The notes below the pieces were generated by a model. That model saw only the letters and a list, made by a program, of their open reading frames with translations, did no database searches and was not told the origin of the DNA. A stretch of 35,980 nt of DNA from a virus. The stretch's first letter is position 1. Each line of letters begins with the position of its first letter. The DNA is taken from positions 1 through 35,980 of IMG/VR virus record IMGVR_UViG_3300037808_000672. One strand, given 5' to 3'. Of the stretch, positions 20,461-30,659 are shown in pieces. The translations under genes and the position numbers were made by a program.

Positions 20461-23400
20461 AAAGGAGGATGTTTTTGATCCGAAGTTATTCACAGGAACG
20501 ACACAGGAAATAACTAAAATGATCGAGGTTGTCAAGGCTTTAAAACAAGAGCTTTTGGAGGTCTTAAAAGTATCTCAACAGGCATTGAAAGGTAACAAAT
20601 CAATGACCAACGCAGAGGACATTAAAAAACAAGCCAACGCCATTAACCAAGTAACACAAGCGGAGAAAAATTTAACGACTGTCGAGAAAGAAAGAATACG
20701 ATTGGAAAGCAGACTGGCACAGGCTCGGAGCAAAGAGAGTCAAGATTCTGCCAGAATTAAGCTGTTAATACAGGAGGAAAACAGAGCCAAAAAAGAGAGA
20801 GCCAGAGAAACGACAAAGGAGCTGGGAGCGTATAAAAACCTATCTGCAAAGCTCAATCGATTACGTACTGCTTATAAAAATCTGGCTGCTGCTGAAAAAC
20901 AGAATACAAAAGAGGGCAGAGCTTTACTAAAACAAATAACGAAACTGGATGTAAAACTAAAAACAATCGATGGCTCTGTCGGACAATTTCAAAGAAATGT
21001 CGGAAACTACGGAAATGCGTTGAAAAAAATGGGTTCTGGATTAAGGCGTTTGGCTGCTGGTTTTGGGATTTTTGCTGGAGTTTCAGCGTTTGCAAATTTG
21101 ATAAAAAAGTCGTTCCGATCCATTGTTGATTTTCAAAAAGCGAACTCGGATTTGGCTGCTGTTTTAGGCAAAACACGAAAGGAAATAAAAAATTTAACAA
21201 GGGATGCGAAACGGCTTGGATCAACGACTCGTTTTACTGCATCACAAGTTACTAAACTCCAGAAAGAATTTGCCAAACTTGGATTTTCTACGGAGGAAAT
21301 TTTAGGAGTTACGGAAGCTACATTAACTCTGGCAACAGCAACAAACACCGAGTTACCGAGATCCGCTGAAATCGTCGGAAATACATTAAGAGCTTTCCAG
21401 CTGGACAGTAGTCAAACAACAAGGCTGGTGGATGTAATGACAAAATCGTTTAACACCTCGGCTCTGGATATGGAAAAATTCAGTACAGCGATGTCAACGG
21501 TTGCCCCAATCGCCCGAAATTTTGGTTTCGATATTGAAAGAACAACAGCGATTTTAGGAGTTTTAGCGGACAACGGAATAGATGCCTCAACGTCTGGAAC
21601 GGCTTTACGAAATATCTTTTTGGAACTGGCAAAAAGCGGAAAGAGTTTCGAGGGTGCTATGAAAGAAATTAACGAGAGTACAAACAAAAACGCAAAAGCG
21701 TTGGATTTGTTTGGAAAACGTGGAGCTGCTGTCGGAACAATAATCGCACAGAACACAGATAAAATCGAGGATCTGAATGTCGCATTAATAGATTCTGGAG
21801 GCACAGCGGAGCAAGTCGCAGACGAGCAGATGAATACTTTGCAGGGTGCTATGTATGAATTAACGTCAGCGTGGGAGGGTTTTATATTTTCGATTGAGTC
21901 TGGAGATGGTGTAATATCGAAAGCGTTGAACTCTATCGTTAAGGGATTTACAACGCTATTAAACAAGCTAACGGAGTTAAATATGACTACGGAAGAATTG
22001 ATTGAAAAAGGTGTCGTGGAAGCGTCTAAAAGTGCAGAAAAGGAAATCGATAATATAGCCGTTGGATATCGAAAAGCAAGTTTACAGATAAACAAATCAA
22101 ACGAGGAATTATTAAAAGAGCTGTCGGACTGGAAAAAATTTAAAATTGTTCCAGACGAGTTTAAAGATAATGTTCCAGAGTTTCAGCGAATTACGGTTGA
22201 TTTATTAAAAATGAACAGAAAAAATTTATCTGTTGAGGAACAGAAACTGCGATTGTTAAGAAGGCAAACAGGACAAATTGTAGAAACATCACTAGCCGAG
22301 AATTTGAAAGACTTAAAGAATCCAAAAAGGATAAAAGTTTTGAAAGAACAGCTGGAACTGGAAAAAGAAAAATTAGCCGTTGTCGACGAACAAGTTGCTG
22401 CTGCTGATGGTTCAATTTTCGAGAGGGGTTATAGAGCTGTTTTAAAAGATTTTGTACAGGAGGGAAGTAAAGCGTCTGAAACGTTTGAAAACATAGAGAA
22501 AAGCAACGATGAACTGGCTTTGCAATGGGCTGAACAAAAGTTATTAGTAAAACAGTATGCAGATGAACTTGCTAAATCGACTAAAGCTGTTGAAGTAATC
22601 GACGGAGAGCTGCGAAATCTGTTTAAATCAATGCAGAAAGACGAGCTAAGAAAACTGGTTAAATCTGGAACATTAAGAAAATACGAGCAAGAAATAGCTG
22701 ATATAGTTCTGGCAACGAAAGATTTAAACAAAGCTCACGAAAATTCGGATGATGCCACAAAAGGAGCAGCGAAACGAGAAGCAGCCAGAATAAGAGCAGA
22801 AAAAAAACGTCTGGAGGCTATAAAAAAAGCTGCACAAAAACAAGTTGATCTAATCGAACAAATAAATCAAGAGGAATTTAAACAAGCCATAACAAGTGCG
22901 GAAGATCTTGTCGATGAAGAAATAGCAATTCAAGTTCGAAAAGGTCTGGCAGTTGAGGATGTCAATGTCGAAGCAATGGAGGAATTAATTAAAAAAGAAT
23001 TCGTGCTGCGTAAAAATGCTATGGAGTTGATTGCAGAGGCTGAAATAATGAAAGAGGGAAAAACAAAGGAGGAAATCGAACTGATTAGATTAAAACTAAA
23101 AGGCGATCTGGAGGAATTAGAAAAAGACAAAGCACAAACAATAATTGATGCAAACGATGAAGTAATCGAGGCACAAATCGAGGGAGCAAATCGAGTAAAT
23201 AAAAAAGCGGAGGAATCAGCGAAAAAACAGAAAGAACTAGCGGAGGAAAGAATCGAACGTCAGAAAGAACTGGCAGAAAGTTTAAACGCTACTTTGGATA
23301 TTTTACAAGACAGAACCAGACAGAGAACACAGGAGAGAATTGCGTTAATGGATGACGAAATATCTGCTGCCAGAAAACGACAGGAGGAATTAAAAAGACT

Positions 23401-24079
23401 AGCGGAACAGGGCAATATTGACGCACAAAAATCTCTGGCTGTCGAAGAAGCAAGGGAAAAAGAATTACAACTAAAAAAGCTCAAAGCTCAACGGAGGCAA
23501 CAATATATCGATGCTGCTTTATCTGGGTTTAAAGCGTATGCGTCAAAGGTGGAACAGGGTTCAAAAACTCCGCTGCGAGATACGATAAAGGATTTGTCTG
23601 GATTAGCTGCTTTTATCAAGACCTTGCCAACATTCTATGAAGGAACAGAAAATGTCGGAGAGGCTCTCGGAACGCCTCAAATCGCTGGAAAAGATGGTTA
23701 TATCGTGAGAGTGGATGCAGCAGAAAGAATTGTCGATCCGCAAACCAATAAAAAACTAGGTGGAATTTCAAATAATGATCTTGGCAGAATGGCAGAAAAT
23801 TACAGGAACAGAGAAATGCGACCGATAGCATACAGCCAGATTTCAGAACGTGCTGCTGATTTAATGAACAACGGCTGGAAAACAAACGAAGCTGTGTTGC
23901 AAAAATTCGATAAATTAGAGCAATCGACAAAACAGATTACCAGAGCGATTAAAAATATGCCATCAACAGAATGGAACTACGATCAAATGTCGGATGCAGT
24001 TGTTCAGAAAGTTAGAACGCTGGACAAGGTGGAGCAAAAACATTACAGAAACGGAGCATTATTTTCAACTAAAAAATGA
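20447..24079 (+). CDS. Tail tape measure protein, TP901 type
   Basis: 1210 aa, the longest gene. Residues 1-190 are coiled coil. The TP901 core begins with FRSIVDFQKANSDLAAVLGK near residue 225 and runs through LTRDAKRLGSTTRFTASQV, AFQLDSSQTTRLVDVM, FGFDIERTTAILGVLADNG and the AMYELTSAWEGF end near 485. Residues about 520-1030 are almost continuous charged coiled coil. One hydrophobic helix lies near 200-218. The protein sets tail length and fills the tube; by the usual rule of about 1.5 angstrom per residue the tail would be near 180 nm, so siphovirus-like. Confidence 0.93.
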   Translation: MARIKKEDVFDPKLFTGTTQEITKMIEVVKALKQELLEVLKVSQQALKGNKSMTNAEDIKKQANAINQVTQAEKNLTTVEKERIRLESRLAQARSKESQDSARIKLLIQEENRAKKERARETTKELGAYKNLSAKLNRLRTAYKNLAAAEKQNTKEGRALLKQITKLDVKLKTIDGSVGQFQRNVGNYGNALKKMGSGLRRLAAGFGIFAGVSAFANLIKKSFRSIVDFQKANSDLAAVLGKTRKEIKNLTRDAKRLGSTTRFTASQVTKLQKEFAKLGFSTEEILGVTEATLTLATATNTELPRSAEIVGNTLRAFQLDSSQTTRLVDVMTKSFNTSALDMEKFSTAMSTVAPIARNFGFDIERTTAILGVLADNGIDASTSGTALRNIFLELAKSGKSFEGAMKEINESTNKNAKALDLFGKRGAAVGTIIAQNTDKIEDLNVALIDSGGTAEQVADEQMNTLQGAMYELTSAWEGFIFSIESGDGVISKALNSIVKGFTTLLNKLTELNMTTEELIEKGVVEASKSAEKEIDNIAVGYRKASLQINKSNEELLKELSDWKKFKIVPDEFKDNVPEFQRITVDLLKMNRKNLSVEEQKLRLLRRQTGQIVETSLAENLKDLKNPKRIKVLKEQLELEKEKLAVVDEQVAAADGSIFERGYRAVLKDFVQEGSKASETFENIEKSNDELALQWAEQKLLVKQYADELAKSTKAVEVIDGELRNLFKSMQKDELRKLVKSGTLRKYEQEIADIVLATKDLNKAHENSDDATKGAAKREAARIRAEKKRLEAIKKAAQKQVDLIEQINQEEFKQAITSAEDLVDEEIAIQVRKGLAVEDVNVEAMEELIKKEFVLRKNAMELIAEAEIMKEGKTKEEIELIRLKLKGDLEELEKDKAQTIIDANDEVIEAQIEGANRVNKKAEESAKKQKELAEERIERQKELAESLNATLDILQDRTRQRTQERIALMDDEISAARKRQEELKRLAEQGNIDAQKSLAVEEAREKELQLKKLKAQRRQQYIDAALSGFKAYASKVEQGSKTPLRDTIKDLSGLAAFIKTLPTFYEGTENVGEALGTPQIAGKDGYIVRVDAAERIVDPQTNKKLGGISNNDLGRMAENYRNREMRPIAYSQISERAADLMNNGWKTNEAVLQKFDKLEQSTKQITRAIKNMPSTEWNYDQMSDAVVQKVRTLDKVEQKHYRNGALFSTKK

Positions 24080-25845
24080 GCGTTAAACCAGTTTTTAAAT
24101 TAGATGGTGCAGTTACTATTCCTCCCAAAGATTGGGGAGGCATTTCGATACTTGCGACCTTTGACGATAACGGTGGACAGGCAAATATTTCAACAGAGGA
24201 ATTTGTTTTTGTAAACGAAAACGCTGTCAAAATCCGTAACTACATTCTGGGCGGTCTGACAGGAACATCGGTTGGAATCTTTGAGGGATTACCGTTCTCG
24301 ATTGAGCTGCAAAATGGAACAAGCTACAATGCGTTTGAAGGGTTTTTGGATTTAAACGAATTTGTTGAATTAGATCCAGTTCACGTAAAATGTAAAATCA
24401 AAAAAGATCAAGGTCTAAACGCATTATCTGATCGTGCTGCTGGGTTGACTTATAGATACCTTTACAGCATCGGAGCATTGACACAGGGCGATTTTACGGA
24501 CATTCCATACGTCAGAGAAAAACCAGCAAACCAGACCATTGCGGAGGCAAGTATTTTGGCTGTTACTTTGTTTCTGATGGCTAAACAATTAGCTGATATA
24601 GTAAAGGAAATTTCGAAGGATGTCGCTGCAATAATCGCCCATTTTACGGATTACCCTCCGAACCCGTTAGGCTCAATTATCTGGACTATTGCTGTGGCTT
24701 TAATCAATACGATTTACGCTGCGTTAATAACCATTTATTTGATTCAATTAACCATTGATTTGATAGACTTGCTAATTCCTCCGACAAGGCTCTGGAGAGG
24801 GTGCAAAATCAAAACGCTGATCGAAAAGGCTCTGACTTATTTGGGTTATAGTTATTCCAGTTCGATTTCGGAGCTGAATAATATGTACTATTTGCCCAGC
24901 AAAAATGACGAGGGCAGACGGTTTATTTTGAGTCCATCGACAACGGCTCTTGGTATTCCAGATACCGTTGATTTTGGTTATACGTTATCGGAAATGTTAG
25001 AACTTGTTAACAGGATGTTTTCGGCACAGTTAACCATTATAGGAAACACGGTACACCAAGAACCATTGATAAACGATTCGTTCTGGTTGAGCTTGTCAAC
25101 TTATCAACTGCCCGATGTTGAAAACGAAGTTAAACTGTACAACACAAAGGATTTGGAAGGTCGTTATCTGGTTTCATTTGATACGGATTTAACAGACGAA
25201 TGGACTATTATTAACTTTCTTGGAACTAATTACGAAGTAGTAACACAGCCGACAGTTATTAACAATAAAAAACGGGTGTTAACAACTGGCTTTGGGGAAA
25301 CAAGAATACCAATGGCATTACCGAATCGTAAGGATAAATTAAGTCTTTTGGAAGAAAGCGTATTGAAAGTTGCACAAGTTATCGACGGAGTTGTTAACTT
25401 TTTTGGAGGTTCATCCAATCAAGCTGCCAGAATAAAAAGCCGAGTCGGATTGCTGAAAGTAACAGGAGATAACACACAGACAGCAAAGCTGGTTTTAATG
25501 GATGCTGGAGGCTCGTTTGGTTATACCATTCCGACCAACCACAGAGATATTTTAAACGCCAAATATTTATGGCTAAATTATGTTTCTGATCGGTCTTTCG
25601 TTCTGCACGGCAAGAGAGGTCAAAAAAGATTATTCAAAGACTTGAAAATTCCGTTTGGATTTACTGATTTTTTACAACTTATTAACAACAGTTATTGCAT
25701 TACGCACACAGGACAACGGGCAAAAATTGAAAAAATAGCGTGGAGTTTCGATCAAGATTTTGCCGTAATCGATGGCTGGATTCGAGAACCGTACACAAAT
25801 AATTTAACAGAATATGAACACCAAGGATCAACAGACGCAGTTTAA
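24076..25845 (+). CDS. Tail tip / baseplate hub-like protein with membrane-type helices
   Basis: 589 aa, following the tape measure with an ATGA overlap, where distal tail or hub proteins lie. Residues 1-150 and 240-589 are mixed beta, as in hub proteins. Unusually, two hydrophobic segments, about 157-178 and 200-234 (IIWTIAVALINTIYAALITI and onward), are long and apolar enough to span a membrane, ending at DLLIPPTR. They could insert in the host envelope during DNA entry. I do not recognise a named family. Confidence 0.62.
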   Translation: MSVKPVFKLDGAVTIPPKDWGGISILATFDDNGGQANISTEEFVFVNENAVKIRNYILGGLTGTSVGIFEGLPFSIELQNGTSYNAFEGFLDLNEFVELDPVHVKCKIKKDQGLNALSDRAAGLTYRYLYSIGALTQGDFTDIPYVREKPANQTIAEASILAVTLFLMAKQLADIVKEISKDVAAIIAHFTDYPPNPLGSIIWTIAVALINTIYAALITIYLIQLTIDLIDLLIPPTRLWRGCKIKTLIEKALTYLGYSYSSSISELNNMYYLPSKNDEGRRFILSPSTTALGIPDTVDFGYTLSEMLELVNRMFSAQLTIIGNTVHQEPLINDSFWLSLSTYQLPDVENEVKLYNTKDLEGRYLVSFDTDLTDEWTIINFLGTNYEVVTQPTVINNKKRVLTTGFGETRIPMALPNRKDKLSLLEESVLKVAQVIDGVVNFFGGSSNQAARIKSRVGLLKVTGDNTQTAKLVLMDAGGSFGYTIPTNHRDILNAKYLWLNYVSDRSFVLHGKRGQKRLFKDLKIPFGFTDFLQLINNSYCITHTGQRAKIEKIAWSFDQDFAVIDGWIREPYTNNLTEYEHQGSTDAV

Positions 25846-26059
25846 TAATTTTGCAAACCAGATTCAAAAGGATCTAAAAAAGTACAAACAGATGTATAAT
25901 AGCCAGATGTCAGAGCTGGAAAAATCGGTAAAAGATTTGAATCCAGAGCAGCAAAAAGTCTGGACAGAACGACAGGAGGCGATAAAAATCCACACAAAAA
26001 ATCAAAATACAAAAGGGTTACTTTCATTACTTGACGAGATAAAGTCGGAAATTGGTTAA
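25814..26059 (+). CDS. Small coiled-coil protein of the tail module
   Basis: 81 aa, overlapping the previous gene by 32 nt. It is Gln/Lys-rich with heptad spacing (FANQIQKDLKKYKQMYNSQM, SELEKSVKDLNPEQQKV). No membrane segment. Possibly a tail assembly factor; function unknown. Its stop codon overlaps the -7-like box at 26057. Confidence 0.58.
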   Translation: MNTKDQQTQFNNFANQIQKDLKKYKQMYNSQMSELEKSVKDLNPEQQKVWTERQEAIKIHTKNQNTKGLLSLLDEIKSEIG

Positions 26060-26064
26060 ATTTG
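26057..26064 (+). promoter_or_regulatory. -7-like box TAAATTTG, 4 nt before ATG 26069
   Basis: A full TAnnTTTG match whose first three bases are the stop codon of the preceding gene. Spacing to the ATG is the same as at 8051 and 9347. Confidence 0.4.
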
Positions 26065-26068
26065 AACA

Positions 26069-28537
26069 ATGTTAAGAGTCAGAATTTTAGAGCAAAAATT
26101 TTATTCCCAAATCAGAAATGGCGAAACATTTGCCTCAAATCTGACTGATTACACAGACTATCTGGCTGGTAATGTTGGCGATAAAATAAAAGCAGTTACC
26201 AGCATCGACGTTGCTTGGTGGACATCGGCATCGACCTCAACAGTTATTACAATATCTGGCTCGTCAATGACACGAAGTTCTGGAGATTTTACAACGGAGG
26301 GCTGGGCGTTGGGCGATACGATTGTCTATGTTACAGCTGGAGGTGTTACGGTTGCGTCAAAGACCATAACATTTTTAGATCCAACCACAATAATAACCGA
26401 CACAGCTTGGTTGACAGGAACGGTAACGGTCACGAGTGGTATTTTTTATGGTCGGACTCCGATGGAGGGATGTATATTTAAATATAACTTAATAGAGAAC
26501 GCAGAGGTAACAAATTATAACAGCAAAATCGATGGAACTACACAGGAATTTTTCGCAGATGGAATTGTTACGGCTGCTGGAACTCCCGTAACTTTAAATC
26601 CAGCTGGAGTTTCAATACAGAAAGCGTGGCTCAATGGCTCTGTAACGTCAAAATTTGTCGGTCTTTCTCCAGATGGCAACATTCAGTATTTTGAAATCGA
26701 GCACGAGTTTATAATTCTGCCCTATTATGTCGATGGATATTTGCCCAATTTACAAACAGGAACGAACCCATTATTATTCGATGGTGCGAATAGTCTAAAA
26801 TATGTTATTGATGTCAGTTTTCGGGATGTCGTTTCGAATCCAAATACGAATAAAAATGTCGTGCTGGACGATAGGCTCGGAACAGTTGGATTTTTCAACG
26901 AGGCGTTTAACGGGTTTACAAATAATTATGCTTTAGGCTCTACGGCTTTAACAGATGGCTCTGGTGGAACTTTGGATGGTCTTTCGGTATCAAACACCAC
27001 AAACGTTGAAATAAGGGTTAACAGCTTAACAAATAGCTTTGGCGTTACTGATCCGATAATGGTCGGAGTTTCTTATTTACCAGACTCGATTAATTATGTC
27101 AATTTAGAAGATTTTGAAACGAATTTTATATATGATTCTAAGCGGACAATTTACGGAGCTGGAGCAGTTAACTCAACGGTTATACAGAATTTCACAGCAA
27201 CGAGAATTTCAAGCTCTCAAATCGTTGTCAATTTCGAAACGGTGTTTACACCATTACAGCAAACCAAATTAAATGACACGAGATTTTTTGCTATCTGGGT
27301 TGATGTTGGCGATGGAACGCTGACGAATCAAACCGATGACAGGGTAAATATTTTGGCGAAAGTTGACCAATATGATTACTCGGCTGATGTTCCAGATTTA
27401 GCATTTATCAGAGGATCTGACCACCAATTTTTTCCACATCCTATCGACTACACTCTGGCTGGTTATACTGATTTCAAAGGTTGGATGGAAGATGGATATT
27501 TATGGAATCTGGAAAATTTCAATGTCCGATTTTATATCAATGACGCTGGAGATCAAGAGCTGCCAATTATTCAAAGTGGTTCGTTTTTGTTAGCTGCTTA
27601 CAATGAATCAACTGGAGATTTATTTGAGCTGGACAGATACGATTTCGATGTTTTAGGTAATTCGGTTTTTGTGCCTGTTAGTGGATATTCATTTATCGAA
27701 CAAAAAATAGAGATAGACACAGAGCGAGGATTTACATTATTAACAGGCGATCAATTCAATTTTGTTAAATGGACATCGTTGGGATTTTTTGACAATCAAA
27801 CCAGATACGATATAAAAATTGCTTTCAAATTACGCTGGGAAGAATGGATAAATAATCCAGATGTAAACACTATTTTCTACGATCCAACAGAGCCGAACAA
27901 CGGCTTTAATATGGAGTCGTACAGATACTCTTTGAAAAATGGTTATGCAATTGTAACGGTGTTTGATGTTGATGTCCAGAGCGATACAAATGTTACACGG
28001 TACAGATGGATTTCGCCAGATGGAAATGTGCAGCTGTGGGATAAAAACGACACGGAAGATCCGAAAACATATTGTGCTGAAATTAATACATACGACTCGA
28101 TAGGTAATAACTTGAATGGAAACTATTTAACTGATGAAAATACATTTGTAAAAGCTCGTTTTACTCGGTGCGATGCTGGAGTTTTAACCGTTGACGATGA
28201 AACTATTTCTGGAGTTATCAGATTTGATATTGAAAATGGCGGTCTTTATTCCATTCACGAGTTATCAACATTCAGAGATCCAGAGGGTGGGAGTCCGCTG
28301 ATTCCTTTGGCTGGAGAAACGCACACAAAAATAACAGTTGATCCAGCTCTTTTTTATGTCGATTTGGAATGTATGATAGATTATACACAACTAATCGCTG
28401 GGAGTACCTATTGCATTACTGGTCGTGTATGGTGGGAGGATAAAGATGGTGGAGGAATAATAATCGGAGAGGATGACGAAATAATAGTAATCGAGGGCAA
28501 ATCTGGAAATCCAGAAATTCCATTTAAAGTCGAATAA
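26069..28537 (+). CDS. Large tail tip / fibre-like structural protein
   Basis: 822 aa, beta-rich and acidic throughout, with Thr/Ser/Gly-rich repeats of Ig-like character near residues 45-130 (STVITISGSSMTRSSGDFTTEG, GTVTVTSGIFYG). Later parts contain DPTEPNNGFNMESYRYSLKNGY and pairs of Cys near the C-terminus. There is no signal peptide or coiled coil. Position after the hub-like gene suggests the central tip or receptor-binding structure of the tail. No enzymatic motif seen. Confidence 0.6.
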   Translation: MLRVRILEQKFYSQIRNGETFASNLTDYTDYLAGNVGDKIKAVTSIDVAWWTSASTSTVITISGSSMTRSSGDFTTEGWALGDTIVYVTAGGVTVASKTITFLDPTTIITDTAWLTGTVTVTSGIFYGRTPMEGCIFKYNLIENAEVTNYNSKIDGTTQEFFADGIVTAAGTPVTLNPAGVSIQKAWLNGSVTSKFVGLSPDGNIQYFEIEHEFIILPYYVDGYLPNLQTGTNPLLFDGANSLKYVIDVSFRDVVSNPNTNKNVVLDDRLGTVGFFNEAFNGFTNNYALGSTALTDGSGGTLDGLSVSNTTNVEIRVNSLTNSFGVTDPIMVGVSYLPDSINYVNLEDFETNFIYDSKRTIYGAGAVNSTVIQNFTATRISSSQIVVNFETVFTPLQQTKLNDTRFFAIWVDVGDGTLTNQTDDRVNILAKVDQYDYSADVPDLAFIRGSDHQFFPHPIDYTLAGYTDFKGWMEDGYLWNLENFNVRFYINDAGDQELPIIQSGSFLLAAYNESTGDLFELDRYDFDVLGNSVFVPVSGYSFIEQKIEIDTERGFTLLTGDQFNFVKWTSLGFFDNQTRYDIKIAFKLRWEEWINNPDVNTIFYDPTEPNNGFNMESYRYSLKNGYAIVTVFDVDVQSDTNVTRYRWISPDGNVQLWDKNDTEDPKTYCAEINTYDSIGNNLNGNYLTDENTFVKARFTRCDAGVLTVDDETISGVIRFDIENGGLYSIHELSTFRDPEGGSPLIPLAGETHTKITVDPALFYVDLECMIDYTQLIAGSTYCITGRVWWEDKDGGGIIIGEDDEIIVIEGKSGNPEIPFKVE

Positions 28538-28538
28538 A

Positions 28539-29459
28539 ATGATAGTTGAAAGATTAGGAAATACCAGTCCTGAAACGCTTGGAATAATGGCGGTCAGATC
28601 GTGCGGACAAGCGAAATCAACGGTTGACGCACAGGCTCTGTGCGACTGCCATTGCGAGGATTGTTTACAGACCTTAAATGTATTTGCGGATGTTGGTTCT
28701 AGTGATCCAAAAAGAAACGATAAAAGAGAGTTTTTGTTTCGGGTTCTGGATGTTGGCGATACGGCTGTGATGAAGCTGTTTAAAAACGGCACAGAGGTCG
28801 CAACGTTAAACACAGGAGCATACGGCACATTTTACGATTTGGGAAGTTTAGGAACGGGCGATCAGCAGTATTACACAGGCTATTTAATCGAGTGGCAAAA
28901 TGTCCTGTCAGCTCACGGAGTAGGCGATTATTATGTCAAAGCTGAATTAATCGTTTACGGTACAGCTATTGAGGTATTTTCGCAGATATATACGCTGATG
29001 AACTACGATGAAGAAACGGTGGATGGAACGGTGCGAATAATTACGTATCAAAATGGAAACATTGAAAGCTCTGATTTTGATTACACAGATTTAAACTGGT
29101 ATCAAGAAATCAGAATCAAAGGTATTTTCTGGCAGAAAAGACCAGAGCTGACAACGGACACCTATTTTACAACGGCTCGAAAAGTAACACAAATACAGGA
29201 TTCTATAAAATACAAATACACGCTGGAAACCAGATTTATGACAGGGAAAACCAGCGATTATTTAGTTTCAAACAAAATGTTAGCAAATGACATTTTAATA
29301 ACTGACTATAATAAATGTAATACAGAGGCTTATTGCGATCTTCCAGTAACCATCGAGGAATTTGACACGACGGAAGAATTATCGTACTTTAGAGGTCGTT
29401 ATCACGTTATAACTTTTGCGGATCGTACTCAAAATATAAGGAAAAGAAACTTTAAATAA
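28539..29459 (+). CDS. Minor tail structural protein
   Basis: 306 aa, one base behind the previous gene. A Cys cluster near residues 23-48 (SCGQAKSTVDAQALCDCHCEDC) is unusual for a virion protein and may bind metal. The rest is beta-rich with VGDTAVMKLFKNGTEVATLNTG and a C-terminal TFADRTQNIRKRNF. Likely part of the tail tip complex with its neighbours. Confidence 0.58.
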   Translation: MIVERLGNTSPETLGIMAVRSCGQAKSTVDAQALCDCHCEDCLQTLNVFADVGSSDPKRNDKREFLFRVLDVGDTAVMKLFKNGTEVATLNTGAYGTFYDLGSLGTGDQQYYTGYLIEWQNVLSAHGVGDYYVKAELIVYGTAIEVFSQIYTLMNYDEETVDGTVRIITYQNGNIESSDFDYTDLNWYQEIRIKGIFWQKRPELTTDTYFTTARKVTQIQDSIKYKYTLETRFMTGKTSDYLVSNKMLANDILITDYNKCNTEAYCDLPVTIEEFDTTEELSYFRGRYHVITFADRTQNIRKRNFK

Positions 29460-30019
29460 TGGCAATAAAAATTTCAGATTTAACGGATTTAGAAACCAGA
29501 CAAGCGTGGGCAGACGAGGATCGAATTTTGCTGTCTGTAAAAGATCAGCCATTACCTACGCAATGGGAATCCAGAGCTGTCGAAGGCTTGGTTTTAAAAG
29601 GAATGATGGCATCGGTCGTTACGACTACTATTGAACCAGCGAAAATTTTGCAGCTGGGAACTGTTCCAGCATTGTTAACAGGCGAGAGCTTTGCAACGGC
29701 AAATAAATATATAGTTCCCGATGGTTTTGTTTTCAATCTTGATTATCAAGGCAACAAATACGAGGGTAACGTCAACATCGAAATCGGGTACACGAATGGA
29801 GCTGTATTTGTTCCAACGGATGCGGTCATAACATCGCAAACCATTCTTGACGCTACGCAAGACTATGTTTATGCCATACCTCCAGACCTTATAAAAGACA
29901 AGGCGTATGGCATCAAGCAAAATTTTAATCTGGGCATACAGGCAACGGGAGGAACGCAGCCCATTACAGGCGATTCACGAATGATTATACGTACTATTTA
30001 TCGAGTATTTGAGGTTTAG
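29459..30019 (+). CDS. Virion-associated protein, end of the tail module
   Basis: 186 aa, overlapping the previous stop by one base. The start (MAIKISDLTDLETRQAWADEDRILLSV) is of the sort found at the N-terminus of phage fibres and structural proteins. The rest is beta-rich, with an Ala/Thr/Gly-containing VFVPTDAVITSQTILD segment. It is the last structural candidate before the lysis genes. Confidence 0.55.
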   Translation: MAIKISDLTDLETRQAWADEDRILLSVKDQPLPTQWESRAVEGLVLKGMMASVVTTTIEPAKILQLGTVPALLTGESFATANKYIVPDGFVFNLDYQGNKYEGNVNIEIGYTNGAVFVPTDAVITSQTILDATQDYVYAIPPDLIKDKAYGIKQNFNLGIQATGGTQPITGDSRMIIRTIYRVFEV

Positions 30020-30021
30020 AA

Positions 30022-30456
30022 ATGTTGTGGAATTTGCTACAAATAGATGCAATGGCAGAGGCAACATTTAATTTAAAGGATGTTATCTACGTAATGACTG
30101 GAGTTGTGGGAATTGGCAGCTACATTTTACGGGATAAAATCAAGTCTGAAAAAATGAGTCATACGCTGGAGCAAATGAAAACGGAATGTGCAAAGGATGT
30201 AAACGATTTAAAGGAGAAACAGCTCGGATATTCGGCAAGTAAAAAAGCAACGATAAAGGAGTTAAAATCAGATTTGGAAAAATCCGATAAAATAGTTCAC
30301 GCCAGAATTGATAAATTTAAAGGCGATTTTGAGAGCTATGTCAAAGAAACACAGGCTGAAATGAAAGAAGTTACCAAAATGTTTAACGATCTCGATAAAA
30401 AACTGGACACAGAATTTGCCAGTATAAAAGCCGAGATTAAAAACTTGCAAAAATGA
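30022..30456 (+). CDS. Membrane-anchored coiled-coil protein of the lysis region
   Basis: 144 aa from ATG 30022; an internal ATG at 30052 is a possible start. One membrane segment (VIYVMTGVVGIGSYIL, residues about 21-37) is followed by about 100 residues of charged coiled coil, the layout of XhlA-like proteins that often accompany holins. It overlaps the holin-like gene by 4 nt. A tail-anchored structural role is the alternative. Confidence 0.6.
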   Translation: MLWNLLQIDAMAEATFNLKDVIYVMTGVVGIGSYILRDKIKSEKMSHTLEQMKTECAKDVNDLKEKQLGYSASKKATIKELKSDLEKSDKIVHARIDKFKGDFESYVKETQAEMKEVTKMFNDLDKKLDTEFASIKAEIKNLQK

Positions 30457-30659
30457 ACCGTTTATTTAAAAATGGAATAGTAACTACCATAGTCGGATTA
30501 GTGTTAATCGCTGGAGCTGTGTATATGTATTTGTCAAAATCATTTTCAACGATGGAGGCTGGAGAATTAGCAGCTTTGTCGCTGTTGTTTTTGCGATCAA
30601 AAGACTCGCTGATAGGTCTGGCAAAAAAGGAGGAAAAACCAAAACTAACGAAGAAATAA
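30453..30659 (+). CDS. Holin-like protein
   Basis: 68 aa. A short basic head (MNRLFKNG), a hydrophobic helix at residues 9-29, a second hydrophobic stretch at about 37-57 (ELAALSLLFL), and a Lys-rich tail. Size, two helices, charged C-terminus and its place directly before a peptidoglycan peptidase (1-nt overlap) fit a holin controlling lysis timing. There is no sequence-specific motif, so the call depends on topology and context. Confidence 0.62.
   Translation: MNRLFKNGIVTTIVGLVLIAGAVYMYLSKSFSTMEAGELAALSLLFLRSKDSLIGLAKKEEKPKLTKK

Noticed and set aside
21412-22095. 227-aa frame on the minus strand inside the tape measure gene
   Set aside because: It mirrors the codon structure of the + strand gene, has low-complexity Ser/Phe/Ala content and no start context of its own; it is a shadow of the tape measure.
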